Shown piece by piece: positions 16,228 to 25,149 of a stretch of DNA of 64,000 nt; the stretch's first letter is position 1; each line of letters begins with the position of its first letter. The notes beneath the pieces are model-generated. The model made no database searches and had not been told where the DNA came from. It saw only the letters and a list, made by a program, of their open reading frames with translations. Location: contig NZ_FOWP01000020.1 in the NCBI RefSeq assembly GCF_900115475.1, forward strand, positions 1 through 64,000, written 5' to 3'. Position numbers and translations under genes: made by a program. The stretch comes from Ectopseudomonas composti. Lineage in GTDB: Bacteria > Pseudomonadota > Gammaproteobacteria > Pseudomonadales > Pseudomonadaceae.

Positions 16228-16713
16228 ATGACGCCTCTACAACAGCTGTGCCAGCTCAATTTCGACCTGCTCCAGCGCCTGGGTATCGCCCACCGCCTGG
16301 TCGAGCACGAGCCGGTGCTGGACTACCCCAGCGCCCACGCCGTGCGCCAGCGTTTCGGCCTGCGCGGCGTGGAGAGCAAGAGCCTGTTCCTGCGCATTGG
16401 TGCACAGCGCTACGCCATGCTGATCACCCTCGAAGGCGCCCGTGCCGACTGGGCCAAACTCAAGGCGCTGCTCGGCAGCCGTCCGCGCATCGCCAGCGAC
16501 GAGGAACTGACCGAGCACACCGGCTGCGTACCGATGTGCGCCTGCCCATTCGGCCATGACGCCAGCATCACCCTGCTGATCGACCGCGCAGTGCTGGCCT
16601 GCGACTTTCTGCTTTATTCGCCCGGCCCGCCCGAGTTGACCCTGGAGGTGCCTGGCGACGAACTGCAGCGCCTGCTCGCCGCCCTGCCCAACACGCTGCT
16701 GGAGTACCCTTGA
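16228..16713 (+). CDS. YbaK/prolyl-tRNA deacylase-domain protein
   Basis: This 161-residue protein has the YbaK/EbsC fold: HRLVEHEP and LDYPSAHAVRQRFG, the conserved lysine in ESKSLFLR (Lys51) and the late GCVPMCACPFGHD loop. Family members hydrolyse mischarged aminoacyl-tRNA (Cys- or Ala-tRNA-Pro) in trans. The substrate class depends on pocket residues I cannot assign. It is divergent from the NYN/exonuclease pair. The intervening 103 bases hold no clear motif. Confidence 0.83.
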   Translation: MTPLQQLCQLNFDLLQRLGIAHRLVEHEPVLDYPSAHAVRQRFGLRGVESKSLFLRIGAQRYAMLITLEGARADWAKLKALLGSRPRIASDEELTEHTGCVPMCACPFGHDASITLLIDRAVLACDFLLYSPGPPELTLEVPGDELQRLLAALPNTLLEYP

Positions 16714-16776
16714 CCCCATTCGACTGCCCTGGCGCATGGCCACAGCGCCCTCGCCCCGACACTTGGTAACCTGCCG

Positions 16777-17442
16777 ATGAGCCCTCTTTCCATCCTTCGT
16801 GACGCCTGGTTCTTCTCCAGCCACAACCTGGCGGCGATTGCCCGCCTGACCCTGCCACTGTTGCTGCTCGAAGCCATCGCCCAGTTGATTCTCGCCGCCC
16901 AGCTCGGCGAGGGGGCCAACCCGGCCTATGGCGTATTGCTCGGTATTCTCTTCTACCCGTTGTATGCCGCTCCGCTGATTCTCTTCCTGAACGCGCGCAG
17001 CAACGGCCAGACGCCCGGCAACGCACAGCTGTTCGCGGCTGGCCTGCAACTGTGGCCGACCTTCGCCCTGATGACGGGGCTGAGCACCCTGGCGATCATG
17101 CTCGGCCTGTCGCTGTTCATCGTGCCGGGCATCTGGATCATGATGCGCCTGGCCTTCTCCGAGCTGATTCTGGTACTGCGCCAGGAGCCACCGCTGCGCG
17201 CGCTGCAGGCAAGCTTCACGCTGACCGAAGGACGCTTCTGGCCGGTATTCGCCTGCCTGGCCAACGTACTGGTACCACTGTGGCTGCTCGACTGGTGGAC
17301 GCTGCCGAGCCAGAGCGACACCCTGCTGTGGGTGCTGCATCAGACCGGCAACGGCTTCTTGCAACTGTTCGCTATCGTCGTGCTGTTCCGCCTGTTCATG
17401 CTGTTCGACGTGCGACCGGCAGCGCCGGAAAACACCGACTAG
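16777..17442 (+). CDS. YciC-like multi-pass inner-membrane protein
   Basis: This 221-residue protein has about five or six hydrophobic segments, including TLPLLLLEAIAQLILAAQLG, GVLLGILFYPLYAAPLILFL and ALMTGLSTLAIMLGLSLFIVPG. A GIWIMMRLAFSELILVLRQEPPLRALQASFTLTEG loop is typical of the YciC/UPF0259 family. The amphipathic ELILV...ALQASF..T segment is shared with glycerophosphoryl-diester membrane-domain proteins. Function unknown. A VOC gene follows after 34 bases. Confidence 0.78.
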   Translation: MSPLSILRDAWFFSSHNLAAIARLTLPLLLLEAIAQLILAAQLGEGANPAYGVLLGILFYPLYAAPLILFLNARSNGQTPGNAQLFAAGLQLWPTFALMTGLSTLAIMLGLSLFIVPGIWIMMRLAFSELILVLRQEPPLRALQASFTLTEGRFWPVFACLANVLVPLWLLDWWTLPSQSDTLLWVLHQTGNGFLQLFAIVVLFRLFMLFDVRPAAPENTD

Positions 17443-17476
17443 GCTTGCAGCTTTGACTCGATAACGAGAGCACACC

Positions 17477-17911
17477 ATGAGCGAAACCAACCCCAGCATC
17501 CTGTCCCACGTGTCCATCGGCACCAATGACTTCGACGCTGCCAGCGCCTTCTACGCCAAGGTGCTGGCCACCCTGGGTTGCCGGGAAATCATGCGTCACC
17601 CCGGCGCGGTGGCGTTCGGCCGCGAATACCCGGAGTTCTGGGTACAGACGCCGATCAATGGCCAGCCGGCGACCTTGGGTAATGGCAGCCACTTCGGCTT
17701 CGTCGCCCCGGACAAGGCCTCGGTGCACGCCTTTCACGAAGCGGCGCTGGCAGCCGGTGGCAAGGACGAAGGCCAGCCAGGGCCACGCCCGGACTATGGC
17801 GAGCCCTATTACGGTTGCTTCGTCAGGGACCTCGACGGCCACAAGATCGAGGCCGCCTTCTGGGACATGGAGCTGATGCTGGCCGGCGCAGCACAGCACG
17901 ACCACGGTTGA
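17477..17911 (+). CDS. VOC-family protein (glyoxalase-like)
   Basis: This 144-residue protein opens ILSHVSIGTNDFDAASAFYAKVLATLG, the classic VOC first module with a metal-ligand His. It continues with AVAFGREYPEFWVQTPI and HFGFVAPDKASVHAFHEAALAAGG, and ends GCFVRDLDGHKIEAAFWDME with a conserved RDLDGHKIEA metal-ligand Glu. This is the lactoylglutathione-lyase-like group common in pseudomonads. It differs clearly from the VOC at 12983. ATG 17477 follows an AACGAGAGCACACC ribosome site. Confidence 0.85.
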   Translation: MSETNPSILSHVSIGTNDFDAASAFYAKVLATLGCREIMRHPGAVAFGREYPEFWVQTPINGQPATLGNGSHFGFVAPDKASVHAFHEAALAAGGKDEGQPGPRPDYGEPYYGCFVRDLDGHKIEAAFWDMELMLAGAAQHDHG

Positions 17912-17923
17912 GGCGTTGGGCGC

Positions 17924-18667
17924 CTACTGGTGCGCCACCACCGGCTGATAACGCAGCGCAGCATTGGCGATCCAGCCCTCGCGCTGCAAGGTATCGAGCG
18001 CAGCGGCCAATGCCGGCATGCGCTCCAGGCGTTTGCGCGAGAAGCCGATATAGAGTTCGGTACGCGCCTCGGGCTGGTAGGCAGCCTTGACGATGCGCCC
18101 GGCCAGCTTGGGTTCGAGCAGGGAATAATCGACCTGGCAGTCGGTACCGACCAGGGCATCGATGCGACCACGCACCAGCATCTCCAGAAGCTGCTGCTCG
18201 TTGCTGACGCCGACCTTGTCCAACGCCTTGTCGCTGTCGAACGGCTGGAAATACACCGACTCCAGCACATAGCCGATGCGCAGCCCGCGCAGCGACGCAT
18301 AGTCGTTCAAACGCAGGGCCAGCGCCGGGCTGGCGTAGAACCGCGGCGAGCAGGCGTAGTACGGCGCATCCAGGTAGCGGATATAGCGCTCGCGCTCAGG
18401 CGTTTTGGCCAGGCCGGTCATCATGTCCGCTGTGCCCTGCTCCAACGCCGCCAGCCCACGCGCCCAGGGCGCCCGCTGCACATCGAAACGCATCCCGGTA
18501 CGGCGCGACAGCTCGTTGAGCAGATCGATATCCAGGCCCTGCAACTGGCCATCTTCCTTGAGCATGCGAAACGGCGGCCACAGGTCGGTCATGACGCGCA
18601 GCGGCGCCACTTCATCGGCCCGGCACAGCGGCGCCAACAGCAGCAGTATCAATAGCCAGGCACGCAT
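17924..18667 (-). CDS. Periplasmic solute-binding protein, family 3 (orphan)
   Basis: This 247-residue protein has a signal peptide (MRAWLLILLLLAPLCRA) and then the family-3 fold: LRVMTDLWPPFRMLKEDGQLQGLDIDLLNELSRRTG, ALEQGTADMMTGLAKTPER and LRIGYVLESVYFQPF. There is no permease or ATPase nearby, as is common for the many orphan family-3 proteins of Pseudomonas that feed amino-acid sensing or uptake. Its ATG overlaps the upstream SDR stop as TGATG, so it is translationally coupled to that gene. Ligand unknown. Confidence 0.85.
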   Translation of the reverse strand: MRAWLLILLLLAPLCRADEVAPLRVMTDLWPPFRMLKEDGQLQGLDIDLLNELSRRTGMRFDVQRAPWARGLAALEQGTADMMTGLAKTPERERYIRYLDAPYYACSPRFYASPALALRLNDYASLRGLRIGYVLESVYFQPFDSDKALDKVGVSNEQQLLEMLVRGRIDALVGTDCQVDYSLLEPKLAGRIVKAAYQPEARTELYIGFSRKRLERMPALAAALDTLQREGWIANAALRYQPVVAHQ

Positions 18668-19512
18668 CAGGTTGGCCCTTGGCTTCGCGGTTTCAGGCCG
18701 GACAGACGCGGCAACAGCACGCGCTCGAACAGCCTGGGGAAGAAACGCGCCAGCACCCGCGCCCGCCAATCGACGTTCGACAACACCAGCAGTCGGCGAC
18801 GCTTGAGCGCGCCCCGGTAGATGGCATCGGCCACATCCTGTGGCGAGGCAACCTTGCCCATCGCCAGTGGCGCCTGGGCGGCCACCGAGCCGTCGCCGAC
18901 CAGGGCATTCTTGCGCAAATCGGTGGCGGTAAAGCCCGGACAGACCAACATAACGTTCACGCCCGAGCCCTTGAGCTCGTAGCGCAGGGTCTCGAACAGC
19001 CCATGCAGCGCGTGCTTGCTGGCGTTGTAGGCACTGCGATAGAGCAACGGCGCGATGCCCGACAGCGAGCTGAGCACGATGATCTGCCCACCTCGCGCGA
19101 TCAGGCTGGGCAAGGCCGCCTGAGTGCAATGCAAGGCACCGAAATAATTGACCGCCATGACCCGCTGGAAGACCTCCAGGCCGGTCTCGGCGAAGGTGCT
19201 GCGATGGGTGATGCCGGCGTTGTTGACCAGCACGTCGATCCCGCCAAAACGCTCGACGGCCAGCGCCACCGCGCGCTGCACCGCCTCGGCGTCGGCGACG
19301 TCACAGAGCAGGCCGAGCGCCTCGGCATTGTGATGATCGGCCAGATGCTGCACCAGGCTGTCCAGCGCCGCCTGGTTGAGGTCGAGAATCACCAGGCGCG
19401 CCCCCGCCTGCGCCAGGCGCATGGCCAGCGCTCGGCCGATGCCGGCGCAGCCGCCGGTGATCAGCACCACCTTGCGGTCGAATACCTTGTTGGCAAATAC
19501 CTTGCGATACAT
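18667..19512 (-). CDS. Short-chain dehydrogenase/reductase
   Basis: This 281-residue SDR has TGGCAGIGRA in the cofactor loop, an Asp after the second strand (VILDLN) suggesting NAD preference, NNAG, a catalytic Ser in VLSSLSG and YNASK. The C-terminal tail after about residue 235 is basic and hydrophobic (LKRRRLLVLSNVDWRARVLARFFPRLFERVLL), as in membrane-associated SDRs. ATG 19512 (MYRKVFANK) has GGGAG about 7 bases upstream and is preferred to the in-frame ATG 19545. It is coupled to the downstream binding protein. Confidence 0.87.
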   Translation of the reverse strand: MYRKVFANKVFDRKVVLITGGCAGIGRALAMRLAQAGARLVILDLNQAALDSLVQHLADHHNAEALGLLCDVADAEAVQRAVALAVERFGGIDVLVNNAGITHRSTFAETGLEVFQRVMAVNYFGALHCTQAALPSLIARGGQIIVLSSLSGIAPLLYRSAYNASKHALHGLFETLRYELKGSGVNVMLVCPGFTATDLRKNALVGDGSVAAQAPLAMGKVASPQDVADAIYRGALKRRRLLVLSNVDWRARVLARFFPRLFERVLLPRLSGLKPRSQGPT

Positions 19513-19744
19513 GCACGGCTCCCAGAAGCCCAGTGTTGGCGACACCGTCAGCCTTCATCCGCCATGATGGCCGACAGCGCGTTTTTTCGAACCTTTCGCA
19601 TGGTACTGCAGCCCATGGCCGCTGTCCTTCGCAGTACACGCAAGGGCGAAACGGGCGGGTAACGACATTGCCGCGCACATGCCTGGGCCGATCCGGCGCA
19701 CTCGGGTATCCTCGCCTCCTTCCAGCATAGTCGCCCGTTTCGTC

Positions 19745-20836
19745 ATGTCTCTGCCCCGCCCGCTTCGCCTGCTCCTGCTCATCGCGCTGCCCTTGCTCGC
19801 CGTGCTGTTTGCGTTGGTCTATGCGCTGACCTGGCGCCCGCTGCCCCATGAAGAGGTGGTCGTATCGTGCAGCGGCCAGGCCGCACAACTGCAACCCGGC
19901 CAGGCGCTCAAGGTGATGACCTGGAACGTGCAGTACCTGGCCGGCAAGCGCTACGTGTTCTGGTACGACCTGCCCGGAGGCGATGGCCCGGACGAACGCC
20001 CGAGCAGCGAGGATCTGGCCCTGACGCTGGATGAAGTGGTGCGCGTGCTGCGGGACGAGCAACCGGACGTGGTACTCCTGCAGGAACTGCACGACAACGC
20101 CAAGGCCAGCGACTATCAGGACCAACTGGCTCTGCTGCAGGCGCGCCTGGGCGATCTCTACCCCTGCAGCACCCAAGCGTTCTACTGGAAGGCCGGCTTC
20201 GTCCCACACCCGCGCATCCTCGGCAGCGTCGGCATGAAGCTCGGCACCCTAAGTCGCTTCCAGATCGCCCGCGCCGAGCGCCTGCAACTGCCGATGCTGC
20301 AAAGCGACCTGCTGAGCCGCCAGTTCCAGCTCAAGCGCGCGCTGCTGGTCAGCTACCTGCCGATTCGCGGCGGTGACGAATTGGTCGCGATCAACACCCA
20401 TTTCGATGCCTTCGCCCAAGGCGCAGACACCATGCAGCGCCAGGTGGAGATGACCAACGGCCTGCTCCAGCAACTGCAGAACAGCGACAAGACCTGGGTA
20501 CTGGGCGGCGATCTCAACCTGCTGCCGCCCGGCCAGTTCCAGCACCTGCCGGAGGCTCAGCGCAGCTGGTACGCAGCTGACAGCGAACTGCAGGACATGG
20601 CGCGCCGCTACCCGATGATCCCCAGCCTGCAACAGGCCAGCGGCGCGGATCAGGCCAGGTGGTATACCCATTACCCCAACGACCCGGCCGCCAGCGGCCC
20701 GGACCGTACCCTCGACTACCTGTTCTATAGCCCGCGCCTGACGCCACTCGCCAGCAAGGTTCGTCAACGCGATACCCTGGCCATTTCCGACCATTTGCCG
20801 GTGATCGGTCGCTTTTTCCTACCGAGTCAGGAATAA
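19745..20836 (+). CDS. Membrane-anchored endonuclease/exonuclease/phosphatase-fold hydrolase
   Basis: This 363-residue protein has an N-terminal membrane anchor (LLLLIALPLLAVLFALVYAL, about 9-28) followed by an EEP domain. Motifs are MTWNVQYL (Asn), VVLLQELHD (Glu), INTHFDAF (His), LGGDLNLLPP (Asp, Asn) and ISDHLPVIG (Asp-His). This is the metal site of sphingomyelinase/DNase I-type phosphodiesterases. Its exported position suggests a lipid or extracellular nucleotide substrate rather than chromosomal DNA. ATG 19745 starts directly before the anchor; a longer in-frame start at 19679 adds no conserved sequence. Confidence 0.83.
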   Translation: MSLPRPLRLLLLIALPLLAVLFALVYALTWRPLPHEEVVVSCSGQAAQLQPGQALKVMTWNVQYLAGKRYVFWYDLPGGDGPDERPSSEDLALTLDEVVRVLRDEQPDVVLLQELHDNAKASDYQDQLALLQARLGDLYPCSTQAFYWKAGFVPHPRILGSVGMKLGTLSRFQIARAERLQLPMLQSDLLSRQFQLKRALLVSYLPIRGGDELVAINTHFDAFAQGADTMQRQVEMTNGLLQQLQNSDKTWVLGGDLNLLPPGQFQHLPEAQRSWYAADSELQDMARRYPMIPSLQQASGADQARWYTHYPNDPAASGPDRTLDYLFYSPRLTPLASKVRQRDTLAISDHLPVIGRFFLPSQE

Positions 20837-20849
20837 ACCGTGCAGAACT

Positions 20850-20873
20850 GGACAAGTCCACCGGGACTTGTCC
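20850..20873. terminator. Hairpin after the EEP hydrolase gene
   Basis: Perfect 10-bp stem GGACAAGTCC/GGACTTGTCC (20850-20859 with 20864-20873) with loop ACCG, 13 bases after the stop at 20836. There is no T tract, so termination strength is uncertain. Confidence 0.4.
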
Positions 20874-20932
20874 ATGCTCGTTGAGCACCACTCGATCACA
20901 ACGAAAAGACGGCGAAGAGCCGCGATACCCGG

Positions 20933-21667
20933 ATGCCAAGACGCTTCTGCCTGATAGTCATCACCCTGCTATGGCTGCACGCCGCTTATGCGGCCGAGGC
21001 CAAGCAACGCGTTCACGTGGGCTATTACGAATTTCCGCCCTACTCCTATACCGATGCGCAAGGCCAGCCCAGTGGCTCGGGCCTGGAGCTGACCGCGCGT
21101 CTGCTCGACGAAGCGGGATACCAGGCAGACTTTCGCTCCTACCCCGGTGCCCGCCTCTACAGCGGTCTGCTCGACGGCAGCATCCAGCTCTGGGCTGGCG
21201 CCTCAGGCAAGCCGGAGCTGGCCGGGCACACCCTGGAAGGCAAGCACCTGCTGGGTGAGATCACCCTTAACCTGTATTTTCGCCACGACACGCCCGCACC
21301 GCGCATTCCGCAAGATCTGCAGGATCGCGGGGTGATCCTGATCACCGGCTACAGCTACTGGCAGGACGTCAATCAGTGGCTGGAAGATCCGGCGCGCAAC
21401 ATCACCCGACACCGCACCTCCAACCACGCCTCGGCTCTGGAAATGCTCCAGCGCCGGCGCGGCGACTACTTGCTGGACTACCAGGCCCCCGTCGAACAGG
21501 CCAAGCGCACCCTGGGCATGGGCGAACTGCCCTTCGTCGAGGTGCAGCGCCTGCCGCTGCGGTTGATCTACTCACGCCATGCGCCCGGCGCCGAGTACCT
21601 GCGTGAGGAATTGGATCGCGCCTATCAGCGACTGGAGGATGCCGGCGAGGATCTGTGGCTGCATTGA
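20933..21667 (+). CDS. Periplasmic solute-binding protein, family 3 (orphan)
   Basis: This 244-residue protein has a signal peptide ending AAYA-AEAK. It continues with VHVGYYEFPPYSYTDAQGQPSGSGLELTARLLDEAG and a short second lobe with RPxG-poor, LYSGLLDGSIQLWAGASGKPEL. The Tyr- and Pro-rich first strand is typical of the polar-amino-acid binding group. No transporter genes flank it. It converges on the TlpA gene with a 4-base gap. It is not a close copy of the binding protein at 17924. Confidence 0.83.
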   Translation: MPRRFCLIVITLLWLHAAYAAEAKQRVHVGYYEFPPYSYTDAQGQPSGSGLELTARLLDEAGYQADFRSYPGARLYSGLLDGSIQLWAGASGKPELAGHTLEGKHLLGEITLNLYFRHDTPAPRIPQDLQDRGVILITGYSYWQDVNQWLEDPARNITRHRTSNHASALEMLQRRRGDYLLDYQAPVEQAKRTLGMGELPFVEVQRLPLRLIYSRHAPGAEYLREELDRAYQRLEDAGEDLWLH

Positions 21668-21671
21668 TCGC

Positions 21672-22478
21672 TCAGTCGCTACGCAACCTGGTCAGCGCAC
21701 GCTCCAGACTGGCATGTGACAACTCGCCCAGATGGCTGCCAACCTGTCGCCCTTCTGCATCGTAGAAAAGTGTGGTGGGTAACGCCCGCGAGCCCACCAA
21801 CTGACCCAGTTGCACCTGCTCGTCGAGCAGGAGGTTGTCCAGACTCAGTTGCTGCGCCAGGAGGAAATCGTTCACCAACGCAGCGCTCTCCCCCTGATTG
21901 ACGAACAGGATGGTTATCCCGGCTTCGCGCTGCTGCGCCTGCATCAGCACCGGCATCTCACGCCGGCATGGTGGGCACCAGGTGGCCCAGAGATTGACCA
22001 CCAGCGGCTGGCCCGCGTAATCGCGCAGGTTCACCGGATTACCCTGCATGTCCCGCACCTGCAAATCGGGCAGCCGCGTGCCCTGCTCAAACGCATGCAG
22101 CAGCAGGCTGCCGCCTAGCCACAGCGCCAGGCCGACGCTCATCGCGATACTCAGAGGGCGACGCAGCGCTGACTGGCGCCAGAGGTACCAGGCACCCAGC
22201 GCCAGCCCGGCGAGAACACCTGGCCACGCGATGAAACCACCATCGCGGATATCCACCACACGCCACGGCTCATCGCGGTAGAACTCGGCGTACACCAGAA
22301 CGAAGGCCAGTCGCGCCACCACCAGCCCAAGCATCAGCATGCGAAACAGCTGCCCCTCCGGATTGCTCCCATGGCGGCGGCCGACCAACCAGCCAACCAG
22401 CGTGGCCAGCAGCAGGCTGGCAAACAGCAGCACATGAGATACACCGAGGGCCAGGGGCCCGATATCCAACGTCAGCAT
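21672..22478 (-). CDS. TlpA-family thioredoxin fused to an Lgt-like membrane domain
   Basis: This 268-residue protein has two parts. Residues 1-130 contain about four membrane segments with a DIRDGGFIAWPGVLAGLALGAWYLWR stretch that resembles the glycine-rich core of prolipoprotein diacylglyceryl transferase (Lgt). Residues about 135-268 form a periplasmic TlpA/ResA-type thioredoxin domain with active site WATWCPPC (Cys168, Cys171) and a cis-proline in SRALPTTLFYD. It probably reduces disulfides of exported proteins or cytochrome c apoproteins from a membrane tether. It lies 7 bases after hrpB, so it is likely co-transcribed. The Lgt-like part lacks enough length to be an active transferase. 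Confidence 0.82.
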   Translation of the reverse strand: MLTLDIGPLALGVSHVLLFASLLLATLVGWLVGRRHGSNPEGQLFRMLMLGLVVARLAFVLVYAEFYRDEPWRVVDIRDGGFIAWPGVLAGLALGAWYLWRQSALRRPLSIAMSVGLALWLGGSLLLHAFEQGTRLPDLQVRDMQGNPVNLRDYAGQPLVVNLWATWCPPCRREMPVLMQAQQREAGITILFVNQGESAALVNDFLLAQQLSLDNLLLDEQVQLGQLVGSRALPTTLFYDAEGRQVGSHLGELSHASLERALTRLRSD

Positions 22479-22485
22479 CGTCTTC

Positions 22486-25023
22486 TCACTTTCTCGGTTT
22501 GGCCCGCGCGGTGGGCTCGGCAATCAACGGGTCATCGGGCCAGTAGTGTTTGGGGTAACGGCCCTTCAGATCTTTCTTCACCTCCAGGTAGGTATTGGCC
22601 CAGAAGCTGGCCAGATCCTGGGTCACCTGCACCGGCCGCCGTGCCGGTGACAGCAGGTGCAGCTTGAGGCCCAGGCGGCCGCCGGCGATACGCGGCGTGG
22701 CAGCCAGGCCGAACAGCTCCTGCAGACGCACGGCGAGCACCGGCGGGCTCTCCGTGTAGTCGATGCTGATGCGCGAACCAGACGGCACGCTCAGCGCACG
22801 CGGCGCCAGCTCGTCGAGGCGTTGCGGCAACGGCCAGGGCAGCAGCGTCTGCAGGATCGATGGCAGATCGAGATTGGCGAAGTGGCTGAGACGGTTGACC
22901 TTGCTCAGGTAAGGCGTCAGCCATTGCTCGAGGCTGGCCAGCAGCGCGGCATCGGACAAGTCCGGCCATTCGCTCTGCCCTTGCTGCTGTATGTCCAGCT
23001 CGCGCAACAGCGCCAGCCGCGCCTGCCACTGGCGCAACTCGGGCGTCCAGGGCAGCAGCTCCAGGCCCTTGCGTCGCACCAGGCCGACCAATGCACGGCC
23101 ACGCGCCTCCTGATCCAGTGCGGCCAGCGCCTGACGTTCCAGCACCAGTTCGCCGACCTTGCGCTGACGTTCGGCGCGCAATACGCCTTCGCGCTCGTCC
23201 CAGTCGAGCACCTCCAGCGTCGCGACCTGCTCGGCCAGCTCTCCCGCGAACAGTGCCGGATCGAGATCGGCGGCCAGGTAGATCCGTTCCTCACGCTGGC
23301 CCTGGCGACTGCCCAGGTCAGCGACCACCAGCCATTCGTGTTTCATCAGCGCATCGGTTTCACCGAATTGCGCGGCGCGGCCATTGGCCAGGCGATAGTC
23401 GGCGCCACCGGCGCGGCGCTGCTGGGCGATGCGATCCGGGTAGGCGAAAGCCAGCAGGCAGCCGAGCCAGCGCGGATGCTCGGGGTCGCTTACCGCCTGA
23501 GTCACCGGACGATTCTTGATCAGCCCGTGAAACTGTTTCGCCAGTTGCCGCGCGCGCTGCACACCACCCTGGGCACTGCGCACGGCGCGGCTTTCACCAG
23601 ACAGCAGGGCCAGACGACTGTGCAGATCAGCGCCAGCACCTCGAAGGATGTCGCGCTCCGACAGCAGCGCCGCAAGTTCGCAGGCCAGTGCACCGAGACC
23701 CAGCGCCTGGCCACGCAGCAGCAGATGGGCAATACGCGGGTGGCAGGGCAGCTCGGCCATGGCCTGGCCATGGGCATTGAGCGCACCGCGCTCATCCAGC
23801 GCACCGAGGCGGCCTAGCAGATCCAGCGCCTGGGCGTAGGCGGCAGGCGGTGGCACGTCGAGCCAGCACAGCTCCTGCGGCGTCACGCCCCAGCGCAGCA
23901 GTTGCAGGGCCAGCCCGGACAGGTCGGCCTGAAGGATTTCCGCACCGGAATAGGCGCTGAGTTGTTCGTGCTGCGCTTGCGACCACAGCCGATAACAGGC
24001 GCCCGGCTGCAGGCGGCCAGCACGACCGGCGCGCTGGGTCGCGGAGGCGCGGGAAATACGCTGCGTGTCGAGACGGGTCATGCCACTGGCCGGATCGAAG
24101 CGCGGTACCCGCGACAGACCGGCGTCGACCACCACGCGCACGCCGTCGATGGTCAGGCTGGTCTCGGCAATATTGGTGGCCAACACCACCTTGCGCATGC
24201 CTGCAGGCGCCGGCTCGATGGCCGCGCGCTGGGCGGCCAGATCCAGTTCACCATGCAGCGGACAGAGCAGGATGTCGTCGCGACCAACCAATACCTCGCC
24301 CAGTTGCTCGGCCACACGGCGAATCTCGGCCTGCCCCGGCAGGAACACCAGCAGGCTGCCGGGCTCCTCCGCCAGCGCCTGCTGCACCGTCTGCAGCACG
24401 CGCGGTTCGATCCACTCGCCCGGCTGAAACGGCGCCCCCCAGCGCATATCCACCGGGAACATGCGCCCTTCGCTGCGCAGCACCGGCGCATCATCCAGCA
24501 ATGCGGCCAAGCGCTCGCCCTCCAGCGTTGCGGACATCAGCAACACCTTGAGCGGCGCCTCACCACTGTCCACACCACGGAACATGGCGCGGCCGTTAAG
24601 CGTCAGCGCCAGGGCAAGGTCGGCGTCCAGGCTGCGCTCATGGAATTCGTCGAAGATCACCAGGCCGACGCCATCCAGCGCCGGATCATCCTGCAGGCGG
24701 CGGGCAAGGATGCCTTCGGTAACCACCTCGATACGCGTATTCGGCCCTACCTTGCTATCCAGGCGAATGCGATAGCCGACCGTCTCGCCCACCCGCTCGC
24801 CCAGCTCGCTGGCCAGGCGCTCTGCCGCAGCACGCGCTGCCAGGCGGCGCGGCTCGAGCATGAGGATGGTTTGCCCGGCCAGCCAGGGCGCGTCGAGCAA
24901 TGCCAGCGGTACGCGGGTGGTCTTACCGGCGCCGGGCGGCGCCTCCAGTACGACTTCGTGGCGCTCGGCCAGGGCGTCGCGCAGGGCGGGTAACAGGACG
25001 TCGATTGGCAGGCTGTTCATCAT
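22486..25023 (-). CDS. hrpB: ATP-dependent helicase HrpB
   Basis: This 845-residue DEAH-type helicase has Walker A GAGKTTRVP (31-39), EPRRLAARAA, the DEFH box (VIFDEFHERSLDADLAL), SATLEG, a TNIAETSLTIDGV motif V, and an RAGRAGRLQPG motif VI (QRAGRAGR). An HA2 winged-helix domain and the C-terminal HrpB-specific region (LALRLQELFGLAATP, SPARRPVQVTQDLASFW) complete it. HrpB is a conserved gammaproteobacterial helicase whose RNA substrate is not well defined. The start is ATG 25023 or the next codon. Order hrpB, lipoprotein, fieF matches the conserved Pseudomonas arrangement. Confidence 0.95.
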   Translation of the reverse strand: MMNSLPIDVLLPALRDALAERHEVVLEAPPGAGKTTRVPLALLDAPWLAGQTILMLEPRRLAARAAAERLASELGERVGETVGYRIRLDSKVGPNTRIEVVTEGILARRLQDDPALDGVGLVIFDEFHERSLDADLALALTLNGRAMFRGVDSGEAPLKVLLMSATLEGERLAALLDDAPVLRSEGRMFPVDMRWGAPFQPGEWIEPRVLQTVQQALAEEPGSLLVFLPGQAEIRRVAEQLGEVLVGRDDILLCPLHGELDLAAQRAAIEPAPAGMRKVVLATNIAETSLTIDGVRVVVDAGLSRVPRFDPASGMTRLDTQRISRASATQRAGRAGRLQPGACYRLWSQAQHEQLSAYSGAEILQADLSGLALQLLRWGVTPQELCWLDVPPPAAYAQALDLLGRLGALDERGALNAHGQAMAELPCHPRIAHLLLRGQALGLGALACELAALLSERDILRGAGADLHSRLALLSGESRAVRSAQGGVQRARQLAKQFHGLIKNRPVTQAVSDPEHPRWLGCLLAFAYPDRIAQQRRAGGADYRLANGRAAQFGETDALMKHEWLVVADLGSRQGQREERIYLAADLDPALFAGELAEQVATLEVLDWDEREGVLRAERQRKVGELVLERQALAALDQEARGRALVGLVRRKGLELLPWTPELRQWQARLALLRELDIQQQGQSEWPDLSDAALLASLEQWLTPYLSKVNRLSHFANLDLPSILQTLLPWPLPQRLDELAPRALSVPSGSRISIDYTESPPVLAVRLQELFGLAATPRIAGGRLGLKLHLLSPARRPVQVTQDLASFWANTYLEVKKDLKGRYPKHYWPDDPLIAEPTARAKPRK

Positions 25024-25149
25024 TTCTCCACAACAAGCCGCCGATTATAGCGGCGAACCGCCAACCAACTTGCCGGTCTGAAACAGCGGGCTGCAGTTTT
25101 GCAATCATCGCCTTGCTATAGTTGCGCCACTTTATTTATGGAGGTGCCC

